In this document: positions 11,591-22,520 of the stretch, one piece after another | Layout of the letters: each line of letters opens with the position of its first letter | Position numbering within the stretch: the first letter of the stretch is position 1 | Assembly: GCA_009760855.2 (NCBI GenBank) | Contig: WPIO01000002.1 | Span: 8,348,501 to 8,412,500, forward strand | Reading direction: 5' to 3' | DNA length: 64,000 nucleotides | Source of the DNA: Cristatella mucedo | Taxonomy: Eukaryota > Bryozoa > Phylactolaemata > Cristatellidae | Notes under the pieces: generated by a model | What the model saw: the letters and a program-made list of their open reading frames with translations, nothing else | What the model was told of the DNA's origin: nothing | Databases searched by the model: none | Translations under genes and position numbers: made by a program

Positions 11591-12143
11591 GAGGGAAGTG
11601 ATTAAGAGAAAACGGACCGTTGTAGAGATGGCTAAGGATCGTGGATTTTATAAATAAAACCTGCTAATTTGAGAGACAATCGGTGCAAAGAAAAGAAAAA
11701 ACAAATAATCTGCGCAACTTACTTCTAATTTAAAGGCCAATCAATAGTTATACGATTCAAATAATTAAGAGCAAAAATATATGCACAATATATGCATAAT
11801 TATACTATACCAATGAATATTGCCTGAAAATGTACCCTTACGCGCACGAGTGATAAAAGATGACATGCTATTCAAAACTTTTCTATACTTAAGAAATCAA
11901 CTGTAGCTTCCCAAGGTTAACATTCATTACTCGAAAAGGCTCGCACCACTTCTGTAAAAGTATGCTGACTTTTAGTTCTCGACTATGGTATGTGCGACGC
12001 CTCACCACCGGCAGAGAAAGCAGCATCTTTATTGCGACAGAGACCCACTTGTTTCGGGAGGTAGACAACAAATGATAAGCTGAGGATCGAAACAGAGGGT
12101 GTAGGGGCTCGTGGGAGCGACGGTAGCGAATGCGAAGAACGGA

Positions 12144-12192
12144 GCCCCCACCGCCACCCACCCACCCCCCCACCACCATCCCCTACCCACCA
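12144..12192 (-). other. C-rich tract, potential G-quadruplex on the minus strand
   Basis: At least six runs of three or more C separated by one to three bases (CCCCCACCGCCACCCACCC, then CCCCCCC and later runs). The complementary strand satisfies the usual G-quadruplex pattern. It lies 5' of the pseudogene in a GC-rich stretch. Structure is predicted only. Confidence 0.6.
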
Positions 12193-12623
12193 CAAGCGAG
12201 TTGTGGCACTGACGACTACGGCTGTGTATTGCACGCAGGCAAACGCAAGCAGGCGAGCGTACGTACAAACGCAGTAGCTGTCGTCGTGGAAGCAGCTCCG
12301 GAGCCTGAAAAGAAAGAGAAGGAGTGAAAGGGAGTGGATAGCGTGCGTACAGGCCGACGCACAGGCTAGAGTTGCTCTGCCTAGCAGCGAATAGTCACGT
12401 GCCGGCATGGAGCGAACCTGCTTGGCCGACGGGATACCGGCCGCGGCAAAACCGGGTGATGGCGATGACGTGCCCACGACGGCTCTAGCTTAGGGCGGCT
12501 GCTGCTAGAGACTACTTGTAACGAATCTTTTCGCCAACCTCGGCAATCCAGTAAGAACGCTGAGATCAGACCATGCCAGCTTTCGAATGCTAGCGAAGCT
12601 GAGAGCGCCAAACTTCGCACTCC

Positions 12624-12670
12624 ATCTCTATAGCTACGGCTATAGAGATAGAGTGTGGCTATATAGCCAC
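12624..12670. repeat. two adjacent perfect inverted repeats
   Basis: Arms ATCTCTATAG (12624-12633) and CTATAGAGAT (12640-12649) enclose a six-base loop. A 16-base perfect palindrome GTGGCTATATAGCCAC follows at 12655-12670. They lie near the breakpoint where the pseudogene has lost its 5' exons. Confidence 0.8.
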
Positions 12671-12759
12671 TCAATAGCTACGGCTTACGACTATAGACAG
12701 CTATGTCAGTACTCGGGCTTTCTGGGAAATTGTTATATTGTAGTGCAGCGCACTGTGGC

Positions 12760-12933
12760 GTCTTCGTGTGTAATAAGTGGGTGTATCGTTGGAGATTTTG
12801 CTATGCTGCCCTTTAAGCGTGGGTGGCTCTCTGTATGCATTCAGTAGCCAAAGGAGTTCGTCTCGTGCAACTAATTAAGAGACAGTGAGAAGAATAGTCG
12901 GGTCAGAATGACAGCAAAGGTAGTGTATAGTAT

Positions 12934-12978
<45 letters not shown>

Positions 12979-13060
12979 GTATATATACATAGTCCGAGTA
13001 GCTTGGAAGTAGCAGCTCATTGAGGTTAGAAAGAATTTGCTATGTTTGGTAGCTGAAGAG
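12760..13060 (-). mobile_element. LINE-2-family 3' remnant
   Basis: Counterpart of the remnant in the intron of the intact gene (3790-4050). It shares 'gcattcagtagccaaagg', 'gtagcttggaagtagcagct' and neighbouring text with the clear minus-strand copy at 19420-19620. It is interrupted by an AC/TA microsatellite at 12931-12988. Confidence 0.6.
12931..12988. repeat. (AC)n-(TA)n microsatellite
   Basis: AC run followed directly by TA run inside the LINE-2 remnant. It is absent from the equivalent remnant at 3790-4050, so it expanded after the duplication. Confidence 0.95.
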
Positions 13061-13132
13061 TAAGTGTCGTTGCCAAAGAACTAACTGTCACTTGCTTGAA
13101 ATGCCCTTATGTTGAAGAACTCTCGTTCACAG

Positions 13133-14171
13133 ATGCCTTCAAGGCCAAGGCCACGATCGCTGGCAACCTCATAAAGACCGGCCTGGGAACCACAATTCAG
13201 TGGCTAATAGCCATGTTCTCTGAGGCAAGTGAGCTAGCTATGTGCAGTAACAGCCTCGTCAGACCGAAGGGCAGCCCAACCCGGGTATTATCTCGACGGT
13301 GTGGTCGCATACTACTGGACGCCCAATTAGGCCTACCATGTTTGGTCGCAGTTTTGACACCTTTGGCAGTTTCTCAGAGTCGGCAAGCACGAGGAATGTC
13401 GGACGATCTTACCAGCACTGCTCAGTCTCTGTCTGCAGCTCTCAAGGACGTCAGAGATGCACTGTCTCCTCACGTGCAGACCGCCGTCGATCTAAGCAGC
13501 TGAGCTCTGGAGTGCTTTTTGTTAGGACTTGCTGGTGGCAATTAACGGTAAACATAACAAAGGAGCAATTCACTCCTAGCAATTTTGGAGCAACTCGCTT
13601 GAACTGGTATGTGAGCCTTCAGCCACCCCAGCTGGAAGATGACCAATCGGTTTGGTCACGTGATATTCCTCTCTGTGCCAACGGAGGTCAGACCTGGCCA
13701 CTCACCATCTATTTGTCATTTACGAAAACTTTCTGCTCTCGGCAAGACGCTCGTCGGCCATGCCACTAACCTGATGAGTGGCGTCAAGGACTCGCTGAAC
13801 CAGTTGAGCGACAAGCTGAGCGGCTACGTCACCACTCCTCTCGGCCATGACAAAATGGTCGTCCAGCATGGCAACGACGCCCTCGGCACGGTCAAGGACG
13901 CTGTCTCCGACATTGCTGATGATCTGGCGCTAGCCTGCGAGGCCGTCAGCTCCTTGCTGGCTCACTCGTCTGATCTGCCTCCGACCGGCTGCTATTGGAA
14001 CACAGACTGCTGAGCTTTCGCTAAGCAGAGACTGACAGAGACAGAGCCAAGACTGCAAGGCTTTTCAGCCAGCCGCTCAAAAACGCCAAGGGAACCGTGC
14101 AGGGCGAAGCTATCGGCACCGGTAAGGACGTCCTTGGCGTCATCGATGATCACGTCGCTAATGGATACTAA
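13133..14171 (+). pseudogene. decayed copy of the secreted helical-protein gene
   Basis: Exon remnants 13133-13224, 13370-13491, 13726-13918 and 14069-14171 correspond to coding exons 4-7 of the gene at 2835-5115, with introns retained. Disabling changes visible: exons 1-3 and the promoter are missing; a two-base insertion lies near 13386; the donor after 13491 reads CT instead of GT; the acceptor before 13726 has lost its AG; the donor after 13918 reads AT; a net two-base change shifts the last exon. The donor after 13224 reads GCAAGT. Exon lengths otherwise match (92, 122 against 120, 193, 103 against 101), and the poly(A) signal at 14280 survives. This is an unprocessed, duplication-derived pseudogene. 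Residual open frames (13096-13503, 13639-14013) are fragments. Confidence 0.9.
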
Positions 14172-14279
14172 ACAAAGAAGCTCTCCAACGTCGTGGGAGA
14201 TTCTCATATTGGTCCATAGTAGATCCGTTGTTCTTCTGCCATCGAGGTACGATCTGACCCTTCCATTGAGGACTGGTGC

Positions 14280-14285
14280 AATAAA
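14280..14285 (+). terminator. relic poly(A) signal AATAAA
   Basis: Conserved with the signal at 5225-5230 of the intact gene, at nearly the same distance after the stop codon. Confidence 0.5.
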
Positions 14286-15430
14286 GGAATCGCAACAGGT
14301 TAAGGCTCGGAGCGTTCGCACTGCTGGCTTTGAGCGGCGATTACATGGCACGGTGTGTGGTGCACAGGCGCTGCATAGAAAATGAAATTGACTACAGTGA
14401 GGTGCAAATCTTCAAGACTGCTCGGAAAATATAAGAGGTCAGCTGACGTTGAACCTTTTACCTCACACTCATACACGGTTTGAGTCTATGCAATTGGGAT
14501 TCGGAGGGTCATCAGGCGTTCACGCTAGGGCTGCTGTGCCCGAGCAAAAGTCGCATTGCAAAACATTCCAGGTACGTATGGTGGTAAAATTACGGAGCCT
14601 AAACTTGACGGTACAATTAATATCGAAAGAATGGCGTATAGAAGCACGCACTGCTGGTGCATGGGAGCTTATACTCGCAGAACCGTCAACCTCCGTCCTA
14701 GAATGAAAAGAGCTGGCATAGGCATGCGATGCCGAATCCTGGATGTTGGAGTATGGGGGGCCTTGTCTCAGATCTGCGCTGCAAAAATTCATGTTTTTTT
14801 TCAGAATCTGCTCAGAAAACTCTTGAATATTCAGTAAGAAAATTCAAGACCTTGCTTTCGGCAAGCCTGCTGCTGCTCACCTAAAGGGATTCACTAGGCA
14901 TGTCGCCTGCAAAATTTCAGAAGAAAATCAGACATATAGCAACGATCAAAATTTGATTCTTTACAAAAATATGGCCTGGTAAGAAACTGAAGCTGAGCGG
15001 CAGCCGAAGAGGGAGACTCTCAAAAAATGTTTTCGAGGACCAACCGGTCAAAAAAAGGAAAAATATGGGTTTTCCGACGATCGAGCAGATAGTATGCGAT
15101 ATGCTTTTGCTATAGAAGCTGCTACAACTTTGTTCTCAGCAATTTTCTTTTCTGGATCCTTAAGCCCAGCAGCTCCACTCTGCAATCACGATACACAGCT
15201 GGGATGGCGTAACTTTCGCTCCAACGATTTGCTAGTGTGAGAGCCAGTGCTGCCATGAAGCCCTTTACCAGTCAACGGTCAAGAAAATTACTATGTTTCA
15301 TAAAGCAGCCAAAAAACAGAACATGGACTATAGCAAATACAGACAACGTATTTGCAACAAAAGGGTTCAATATAGATAGTAGTCCTTTTGAATATTATTT
15401 CGTAGCAAGATACCATGGATAAAAATCTAA

Positions 15431-17110
15431 ATGGCTGTCGTTAAAGTCTGTAACTGTTGGGTAGACTGGTTCCTACCATGTTGTACGTCAACTGCTACTG
15501 CTACTTAGCATTGCTAAAGAACGCCCAGCTCCGATCATGCTAGCATGTTTTTCAATAAAAACTTACAGGATATTGCATCACATTGCCCACCAATTTGATT
15601 ACTACTCCAACTATGGTTCAGTAAATTTAGCATGTTCTGCAGTGTTACCATTGACTTGGTGTCTGTTTCCCAACCTTGATTACCTGTGTTAGCTGCTCAT
15701 TTTCCAACTAGGCCGGTAAGATGGTGCTTAAAACTATTCTCTGAAAATTTAACATGATTTTTTTGTTTTGGAACAGCCAAGTAATGTGCAGCAGAGAATC
15801 TTCTAAAGCAGCTTGTCAATGTGTTTAAGTGAGCTTTAAAGCACGGTGGCTGAGAAGACACTGGGAAATCCCTAGGATTCAGTTTTATAGCTACCAACAC
15901 CATATAAGTTGCAAAAGGGATTCTGCCCAATGATGTAATATCGTATTTTCCTACAAATAAGACCAGTTTTGATCCTAAATAGTTGCTCTAACGGATGCAT
16001 TAGGGCTTATTTTAAGAATATCTTATTTTTTATGCAAAATAATTTACATTTCACTATGACTAAAAACCTAAATTTATTAAATTTTTCCCGAAAAACATAC
16101 ATTTATTTAAATGCAGAGTATCTTCTTCTGAAAAATTGTCATATATTGCTAAACGGCGAATTCCTTCTTGAATTTGTTATTAGTCCATTTTATTTACAAC
16201 CCTCAACTAAGGCCTCTCATATCAAGCAGAAGAGCTCTAGTTAAATGATCAATTATTTCCCACGTAGCCTGGTTGAAGTGCATTTGCTTTACATCAGGTA
16301 AAAATATTTGTATATTGCTAATTCTTCACACAAGTCACACCCTCTTGCTGCTTAGACTTGACAATTCTTCCACTCTGATTTCTCCTAATAATGTTTGTGT
16401 TTAGTCGTTGAATACCACTCGACAATGGTCCTTGAATGACTTGATTAGTGCAATACAAAGATTCTCGAGCAAGAGTCATTATTTGATCTATCTCCGCAAG
16501 GAAGCTGTTTGCGTCTGTTTCACAGTGATTACATGATAAATACCAAACTACCAGACTTCCGTGGTGACCTCCCGAAACAAGTGGCAGCATTAAATCCACC
16601 CACTTCCATAAAGCTGCTGTTCAAGCTGTGTTCAAGGTTTTTTGGTTTCAAGAATATTGAAGACCGTAACACGTTCAATATTTTATTTGTATCACTTAGT
16701 ATCGATTAGAGTTGAGCCTTACTTTTCTGGTAAAGCTTATATTGTGTAAATCCTGAAAAAATCAAGCGAATGCTTATTTTCAGGGAACACAATTAGGGGT
16801 CTATGCTAAAGCACTCATCTGATGCTCACTACGTTTAGCTACTACCATCCTTCGGTAGCTGTGGTTGAGTATCTATCTGTAACTCTCGTGACATACCACG
16901 CACGTTTGGTAGCCTTTATTTCTTGCCAGGCAGGCTGGGGAGGTCGTGATTCTGTTACCCAATTTTAGTAACAATGCTGCAGTTTAAAATTGACACATTT
17001 TCAAGGTTGGACGCTGAGGCCAGATTTACTTATAAATGATTTGCTTGTGCGTTCTCATCACCACTCGCTGTGAATGAAGCTGCTTTAGCCGTTGCAAATG
17101 GCTGAGGAAA
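15431..17110. repeat. duplicated block C (partner at 30982-32680)
   Basis: Collinear over about 1.6 kb with intron and exon sequence of the KCP-like gene: 'tagcatg' and 'actgctactgct' segments near the start, then the exon-4 copy at 15772, then 'agtggcagcattaaatcca' near 16580 (partner near 32152), then 'aattttcaggga' and 'catctttcggtagc'-type sequences at the end. A third, shorter copy of the last 400 bases lies at 18550-18970. No functional gene is present. Confidence 0.8.
15772..15819 (+). pseudogene. copy of KCP-like exon 4 with both splice sites destroyed
   Basis: Forty-six of 48 bases match 31329-31376, translating to NSQVMCSRESSKAACQ against NGQVTCSRESSKAACQ. The acceptor TTTTAG has become TTTTGG, and the donor CAAG-GTAATA has become CAATGTGT. 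The flanking intron sequence is clearly more diverged than the exon. No other KCP exons are found nearby. Confidence 0.85.
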
Positions 17111-17578
17111 CGCTCCCTGTTGTGGCACCAGAGTGTGCCGTTTCACATCATTTCTTTTTAATAAATGTGCATACTCATAAAAAACGTGGTTATTTCAAAG
17201 GTAACCAAACAACCACACCATATTTAACCAATTAAGGATAACAAGTTTGGCCAAGTAATGTTAGAAAGTATTGCAATTTAAATGTCCCATGTGAAGCTAA
17301 AAGATTGGTTACGGCTTGCCTTGCTGAAATTCCAACCAGGTGCTTTCTGTGCGCTTGATCGGTTCCTCTTCATGATGACCCATTGATGAGCATCTGAAAT
17401 CAATAGACCGAAAGGCTGAAAATTGGAGTGTTAAAAAGATAGGACCACCTACCTTTGTTTAGCGGTCATTTGCTAGGTATGCATTGACTTGCATTGCAGG
17501 CTTGCATTGAGATGCTGTGCTTGTTAATCACAAGCATGCCCTCACTCACTTAGACCTCGTATAACATGCACTGACGCG

Positions 17579-17726
<148 letters not shown>

Positions 17727-17896
17727 GTGTACATTTACTATATATATATATTTATATATGTGTGTGTGTACATTATGCTATATATTTATATTATACATAT
17801 AGTATATATGTATATAGAGACAGACAGAGACAGAGAAAGATAGATGGAGAGTCAAGGAGGGAGATTAGAGGAGAGACCCTAGATGAATTAAAAGAT

Positions 17897-18062
17897 ACTA
17901 GCTGACTTAAAAACCGGTTTTATATAGTGACTGAAGAGCCTTAACGGCTATCACCACCGCTTGCAGCAGCAATAAAGGATCGCCCAATGCAGTATTTGAA
18001 CCAGTGACCTCGGGACCGTATTCGTTAAAAAGCAACCACCTTACCTAGTCTGGCATCATGGA
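17897..18062 (-). mobile_element. SINE-1 copy, minus strand
   Basis: Minus-strand copy of the element at 6688. 'gaagagccttaacggctatc' and 'ataaaggatcgcccaatgc' are followed by the tRNA-like head ending at 'cttacctagtctggcatcat'. Confidence 0.8.
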
Positions 18063-18419
18063 TCTGATTAGAGGAGAGAAATTAGATGAGGGAGAGGGGG
18101 AAATGCTTAAATGGCCAGCCTGCCTGCTTACCTAAATGTCCATTTCAGTTGTAGACGTTATTATTTGTAAAATGTAACTACAAATGCAAGCTTAGCTGGT
18201 TCCAGGTTCTATTTCTCGAACGGCAGCTGCTTCCGCGAAAAGAATTGCTAGTCTTACTGCATGCACATTCACCTGAGTGAATTATCATCAAAGAGAGTTT
18301 GACCGAGACTTAGCTTATTCACCTTCCTTTCGGGGAAACAACTGGGATAAGAATTAGAGACTTGTCTTGTTCTCATCTTTTTCTCGTAAACACGCTCAAT
18401 ATTTTCTTTATATATAATT

Positions 18420-18545
18420 CTTTTTATAGCACCCTAAGCGAACTTAATCTCTATTCGGGCGCTTCCCGTGTGCCACGGGGCTCGAGCCTACGACCTCGGT
18501 CAGACCTTAACCTGTCCTAGCATTTTAATCACTCGGCCAATCAGT
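18420..18545 (-). mobile_element. SINE-2 copy, minus strand
   Basis: Carries the complement of the family: 'agcaccctaagcgaacttaa', then 'gggcgcttcccgtgtgccac', then 'ggggctcgagcctacgacct', the tRNA-like part. Confidence 0.65.
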
Positions 18546-18549
18546 TTGA

Positions 18550-18970
18550 CCTTTCTACCACTTAATGATAATTAGAGGTGAGGTTTGTTCTTCTGGTAAG
18601 GCTTACATTACCAACATCCTGAAAAATCAAGCTTGGACTTATTTTCAGGAAACAAAACTAGGGGTCAAGGCTAGAGCCGTGAGAACACGTGAACTAAGTT
18701 AAACCAGTGCCATTCTTTGGTAGCCGTGGCCAAGCCTCGATCTTTAAATTACGTGACATCCCTTGCATTTTAGGCCTGCTTTATTTCTTGCCTAGCTAGC
18801 TAGGAGGGCAAAATTCAGCTAACCACGACCTTGGTAACTATTCTGCTGAAAGATTGAATCTGGGACATGTCAAGGATGGACGTCAAGGCCAGATTTATTT
18901 TTTCCTAATTTAGTTGTTCATTGTCATCACCATTGGCAATTTTACACAGCTGCTGTAGCCGTTGCAAATG
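18550..18970. repeat. third partial copy of the block C end
   Basis: Matches 16690-17110 and 32265-32680, for example 'catcctgaaaaatcaagc', 'attttcagga', 'tctttggtagccgtgg' and 'ggccagattta'. It runs directly into a LINE-1 coding fragment, as the copy at 32265 does, so the two may be parts of one longer repeat. Confidence 0.65.
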
Positions 18971-20512
18971 GCTCGGGAAATGGCTGCATACAGTGGCAAA
19001 GCGATTTGCCATTTTTCTATCGTTTCTATACATGTCCATGTCAGTCCAGTCGGCTCTCCAGCACGTCGAATTCTCTCAACTCTCTTCCTGCATGTATTGA
19101 TTACATCCCCACACGGATGGCAGATGGAGTCATGATACAAACCAACTTACTAGTTACGGGTAAACCAATTGTGATTCAGAAATTGGAAAGACTGACGCTC
19201 AAAATTGGCTTTGCTAATACATATATCCTATTGAATCTGCACAAAATCTAGGTATCATGCTCCAAATTTAGCTTTTAGACAGTGATACCTTATCTAAATT
19301 GGTCCATGCTATTGCGAAATTCCTTCCCTACTTCTGTAACTCACTGCTTGCTAGTCTACCGGCCTGTGCCTTGCAATGTAATTTATCTCCGTCTGTAACT
19401 CCTAAAAGCCATAAAGACTATTGGGTGCTACGCAGGAGAGTTTTTATGGCGCACTCATAGCCTAAGCGGCTTTCGGTACGCATTCAGTAGATAATAGATT
19501 TTATCTCACGCAACAAGGAGAAATTCGGGAAGCATAGCAGAGTCAGGAGAGCAGTTGAGGTAGTGAGTAGCTTAGAAGTAGCAGCTCAGGACTGCTGAAA
19601 GGGATGAGCCATAGTCGGTAAAGGGGGAGTATATATCGTTGCGTAAGAATTGTGGAAGCGAGTTCCACAGCCTAGGACCTGCAGAACTAAAGCTTCTGTT
19701 GCCAGCGGTCCTTAAGTAGAGGAACGGAGCAGCTGATTTATTGCCCTTAGAAGACCTGAGTGCAGGAGACTGATACTGGTGCAGCCGTTCAGCGAGGTAT
19801 GGAGGAGCCAAGCCATAGCTGGCCTCGTGGGTCAGCATAAGAACGTCGCTCTGTATCTGTTGATCAATCAAGCGCTTAGAGCTGGTAAGAAACCAGTGAG
19901 CTAGGCTTGTCTGTCATGAGAGTCGCAGTTGCTACACCACAAAACTTCTCGCCGACTGGCACTGCACTGGCTCCCAGTCAAGCAGCACATGGACTTCAAG
20001 GTCTTGTCACTCACGTTTAGGTTACTTTTTTTATTGGCTCTATCCTATCTATCAGATCTACTCTCCTACCAGGCTAAGAATCGTTCTACCAGCTTTTCGG
20101 AATCAAACTGTTTATCCATACCTCGTACAAACCTCAAATCCTTTGGAGACCGCGCCTTTAGTTCGTATGCTTCCAAAGCCTGGAACTCACCTCTGACCTG
20201 CTTCGCAAAACCTCCTGCCTAGTCCACATTTAGAAAGAAACTAAAAATGCATCTATTTATGACAGCATTTAGTGGGTCCCTGTGATTTGTTCCTTATGTG
20301 GTAATGCATGCTGATACAGTTGCATGCTTCCCTAACCACACTTGCATGCTGACCCTGTGCATATCACCCCTAACCCTGTTATTTATGTTGTTTATTAAGC
20401 ATGATATTACTCACCATTCAATTGCGTTTCCCTTTGCAGCAAATGTAAAGCGCCTAGAAAGAGATTGAGTTCTCTGAAGGCGCTTTATCAAGTGCATTAT
20501 TATTATTATGCA
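18970..20512 (+). mobile_element. CR1/L2-like LINE-1-family fragment, interrupted by a LINE-2 piece
   Basis: Reverse-transcriptase C-terminal and 3' region. Residues like 'TNLLVTGKPIVIQKLERLTL' appear at 19138-19200. After the interruption come 'LHWLPVKQHMDFKVLSLTF', 'LSDLLSYQAKNRSTSFSES' and 'FGDRAFSSYASKAWNS', then a tail at about 20450-20512 ending in ATT repeats. The minus-strand LINE-2 fragment at 19415-19890 is nested within it. It is defective. Confidence 0.85.
19415..19890 (-). mobile_element. LINE-2-family 3' fragment nested in the LINE-1 copy
   Basis: Minus-strand frame reads 'LTHEASYGLAPPYLAERLHQ' and 'FSSAGPRLWNSLPQFLRND', typical of CR1-like ORF2 ends, then an untranslated end shared with 41410-41600. 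It splits the plus-strand LINE-1 fragment, so it inserted later. Confidence 0.85.
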
Positions 20513-21452
20513 GACTTTCTGTGGACGGCAAAAATGACGCGTGGAAAGCTCGTTTGCCCGACGGGGCTGACACCTTCTTTGTTTCAAAGAATGTTGATGC
20601 GTTACGTTATGTCCCGTGGTTGCTATCGGAGACCCCTTAGTAGCTTAAGAGGTAAATGACTTTAAGCACGTCTACAGGGGCCACGTCACTTCTTCGCCTC
20701 TTTCTTTGATCTCTAAAAATTGTCTTTATTTTTTAATTTTGTTATGGTTAAATACGTTTAGTGCGGCAACATTACAGCGTGCAGTGTCGAGCTCTCTTGG
20801 TGACGGTCTGCACGAGCAAAAAGGTCAGCCTCTTTGGATGAATTGGTTCTGCGGTTTCTTTAAATCGAATCTGGAGACGGCCGCCGTTATTAGGCTGGAC
20901 TTTCGTACCGGAGATTCGTACTCTCGGAAATTTCTCGGGTCGTAAGACCTGTTTGCGTTTCCAAAATTCGCTCGTAGAGGGGTCTGCACGTCGGCCTCTC
21001 TGATTGACGGGCTCGAAGCACGTCGATTCACAGTACGTTTTCAGTATAGAATGCGCAGCATTTACGAAGAATACCGACCATTAATTGGGTTTTAACTTAA
21101 GAGCACCGCCAGTACCAAAAAATCGGTGGTTCAAGAATAAAAGATGGCCGTTGCATTTCAGGACAGTATAGAGGTATACAAGATAGCAACTAATAAGCTC
21201 CTATAAGAGAACTCCACTTCCGCTTCGCTGCCGTGAGGCAAGGCTTTAGCGTGTCGGGATCCAGTCAGCAATTAAAAACAGTTATTAAATAAAATCAGTT
21301 ACTGCGTTTGTTGTGTCTGCTTAACTGGGGCGATCCTTGGGTCTCTTCACAGAGGGCAGGTTTACAGATGCCGTTTCCGACTTTTCTGTAGGATGCTCAG
21401 CCTTCTATTTTTAGCCGCCATTCAAAACTCCTTCTGGAGGCTTCTCGTTAAT

Positions 21453-21520
21453 AGCAAAAATGTTATAATGCATTTGATATAGCGCCCTCGGAGAACTCAA
21501 TCTCTTTCTAGGAAATTTAC
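21453..21520 (-). mobile_element. LINE-1/SINE-2-type 3' tail, minus strand
   Basis: A short isolated tail ('tagcgccctcggagaactca', 'atctctttctagg') in reverse orientation at the left edge of block B'. Confidence 0.5.
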
Positions 21521-21712
21521 TCATTGCGTCAGAACTGTGCAGCTGTTTCCATCGGAGTGGATTGCAATCACTCTTGAGGGGGTCCGAAAAGCTCTCCGGT
21601 GGTTGGCGCTCCAGAGTCAATCTACTTTCAGACGAGAATACTCATTCGCATGAAAAGAAGCCAAAACAAATAATTAGAAAGGGCCGGTGCGAAAGCAGCT
21701 GCCCAATAGCGA

Positions 21713-21885
21713 GCTATCATGGCTCACTAGGTAAGGTGGTTGTTTTTCACGACCTCGGCCCGAAGTCGTGGGTTCAAAGCCTGCGGTGGGTAATCCTTTA
21801 TCGCCAGTGCAAGCGGTGGTGATAGCCGTAAAGGCTCTTCTGTCGCTATATAAAAGGGGGCTGTTAAATCAGCAAGTATTTTTTA
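21713..21885 (+). mobile_element. SINE-1 copy, plus strand
   Basis: Well-preserved member: tRNA-like head 'atggctcactaggtaagg', 'gtcgtgggttcaaagcctgc', and body 'tttatcgccagtgcaagcgg'. It lies within block B' between sequences that are nearly adjacent in block B (about 8500-8540), so it inserted after that duplication. Confidence 0.85.
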
Positions 21886-22387
21886 TTTTTGGTAAGAAAA
21901 GACGCATGTTAAAGCTGTTTGGCCGTGGCAATCGCCATATTTAGCGAGCTGGCAGCTGACAAACGTCACGCGTCTAGCTATTGCAGCAGCACAGCTACCT
22001 GAGCTGGATCGATTAGGTGGCTGGACGGCAAAGAGCGGCGTACTGGTGCAGAAATTAATGCGGTGCGTGCCTGCATTGTTCGCTGCCAACTGGCATCTTT
22101 GTCTGCGGGTCCACGCGAGTGGCCGGCCGCTGGTGATGCAAGTGTGATGTAAGTGCGGCGCACGGACTTACAGCCAGTGGACTTCGCTCCTGCACAAGCT
22201 CCTGCTGTCAAAATCAGACATACGTTGGCAGCCAGCGGCGGCTTACCTTCATCCACCTTATCGACAAAGCGCCGCTCACGCATAAGTACACTGCACGTGC
22301 GACGTACGTACACTCACCGTCTATATTTTATTTGTGTATACAAATGTGCATGCAAGCAGTTAACATTTTAGGATCTCTTTTTTTGTA

Positions 22388-22520
22388 AACTTAACTCAGT
22401 GGTCGAGGTGCTCGCCCCGATCTAGATCGGGCCGAGGTCGTGGGCTCGAGCCCTGTGGCACATATGAAGTGCCTGAAAAGAGATTGAGTTCTCTTAAGGC
22501 GCTGTATAAGTGAATTATAT
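22388..22520 (+). mobile_element. SINE-2 copy, plus strand
   Basis: Best-preserved member: 'taactcagtggtcgaggtgc', then 'gtcgtgggctcgagccctgt', then a tail 'aagagattgagttctcttaa' and 'ggcgctgtataagtgaatta'. The tail is nearly the same as the 3' end of LINE-1 (20450-20500). Confidence 0.85.

Larger units (their letters stand above)
10780..15240. repeat. duplicated block A' (partner of 425-6300)
   Basis: Collinear landmarks with block A: the SINE-2 start, 'tttagtactagtgagcgaga' near 11352 (block A near 765), GA/TA arrays, the 'aaaggcca' AT-rich segment, a LINE-2 remnant, the decayed gene, and the 3' flank. Block A' lacks the LINE at 1490-2110 and the first three coding exons of the gene. Confidence 0.7.

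Noticed and set aside
12029-12477. Long minus-strand frames over the C-rich tract
   Set aside because: Gly/Trp/Val-rich translation caused by the C-rich sequence; no matching frame in the partner block.
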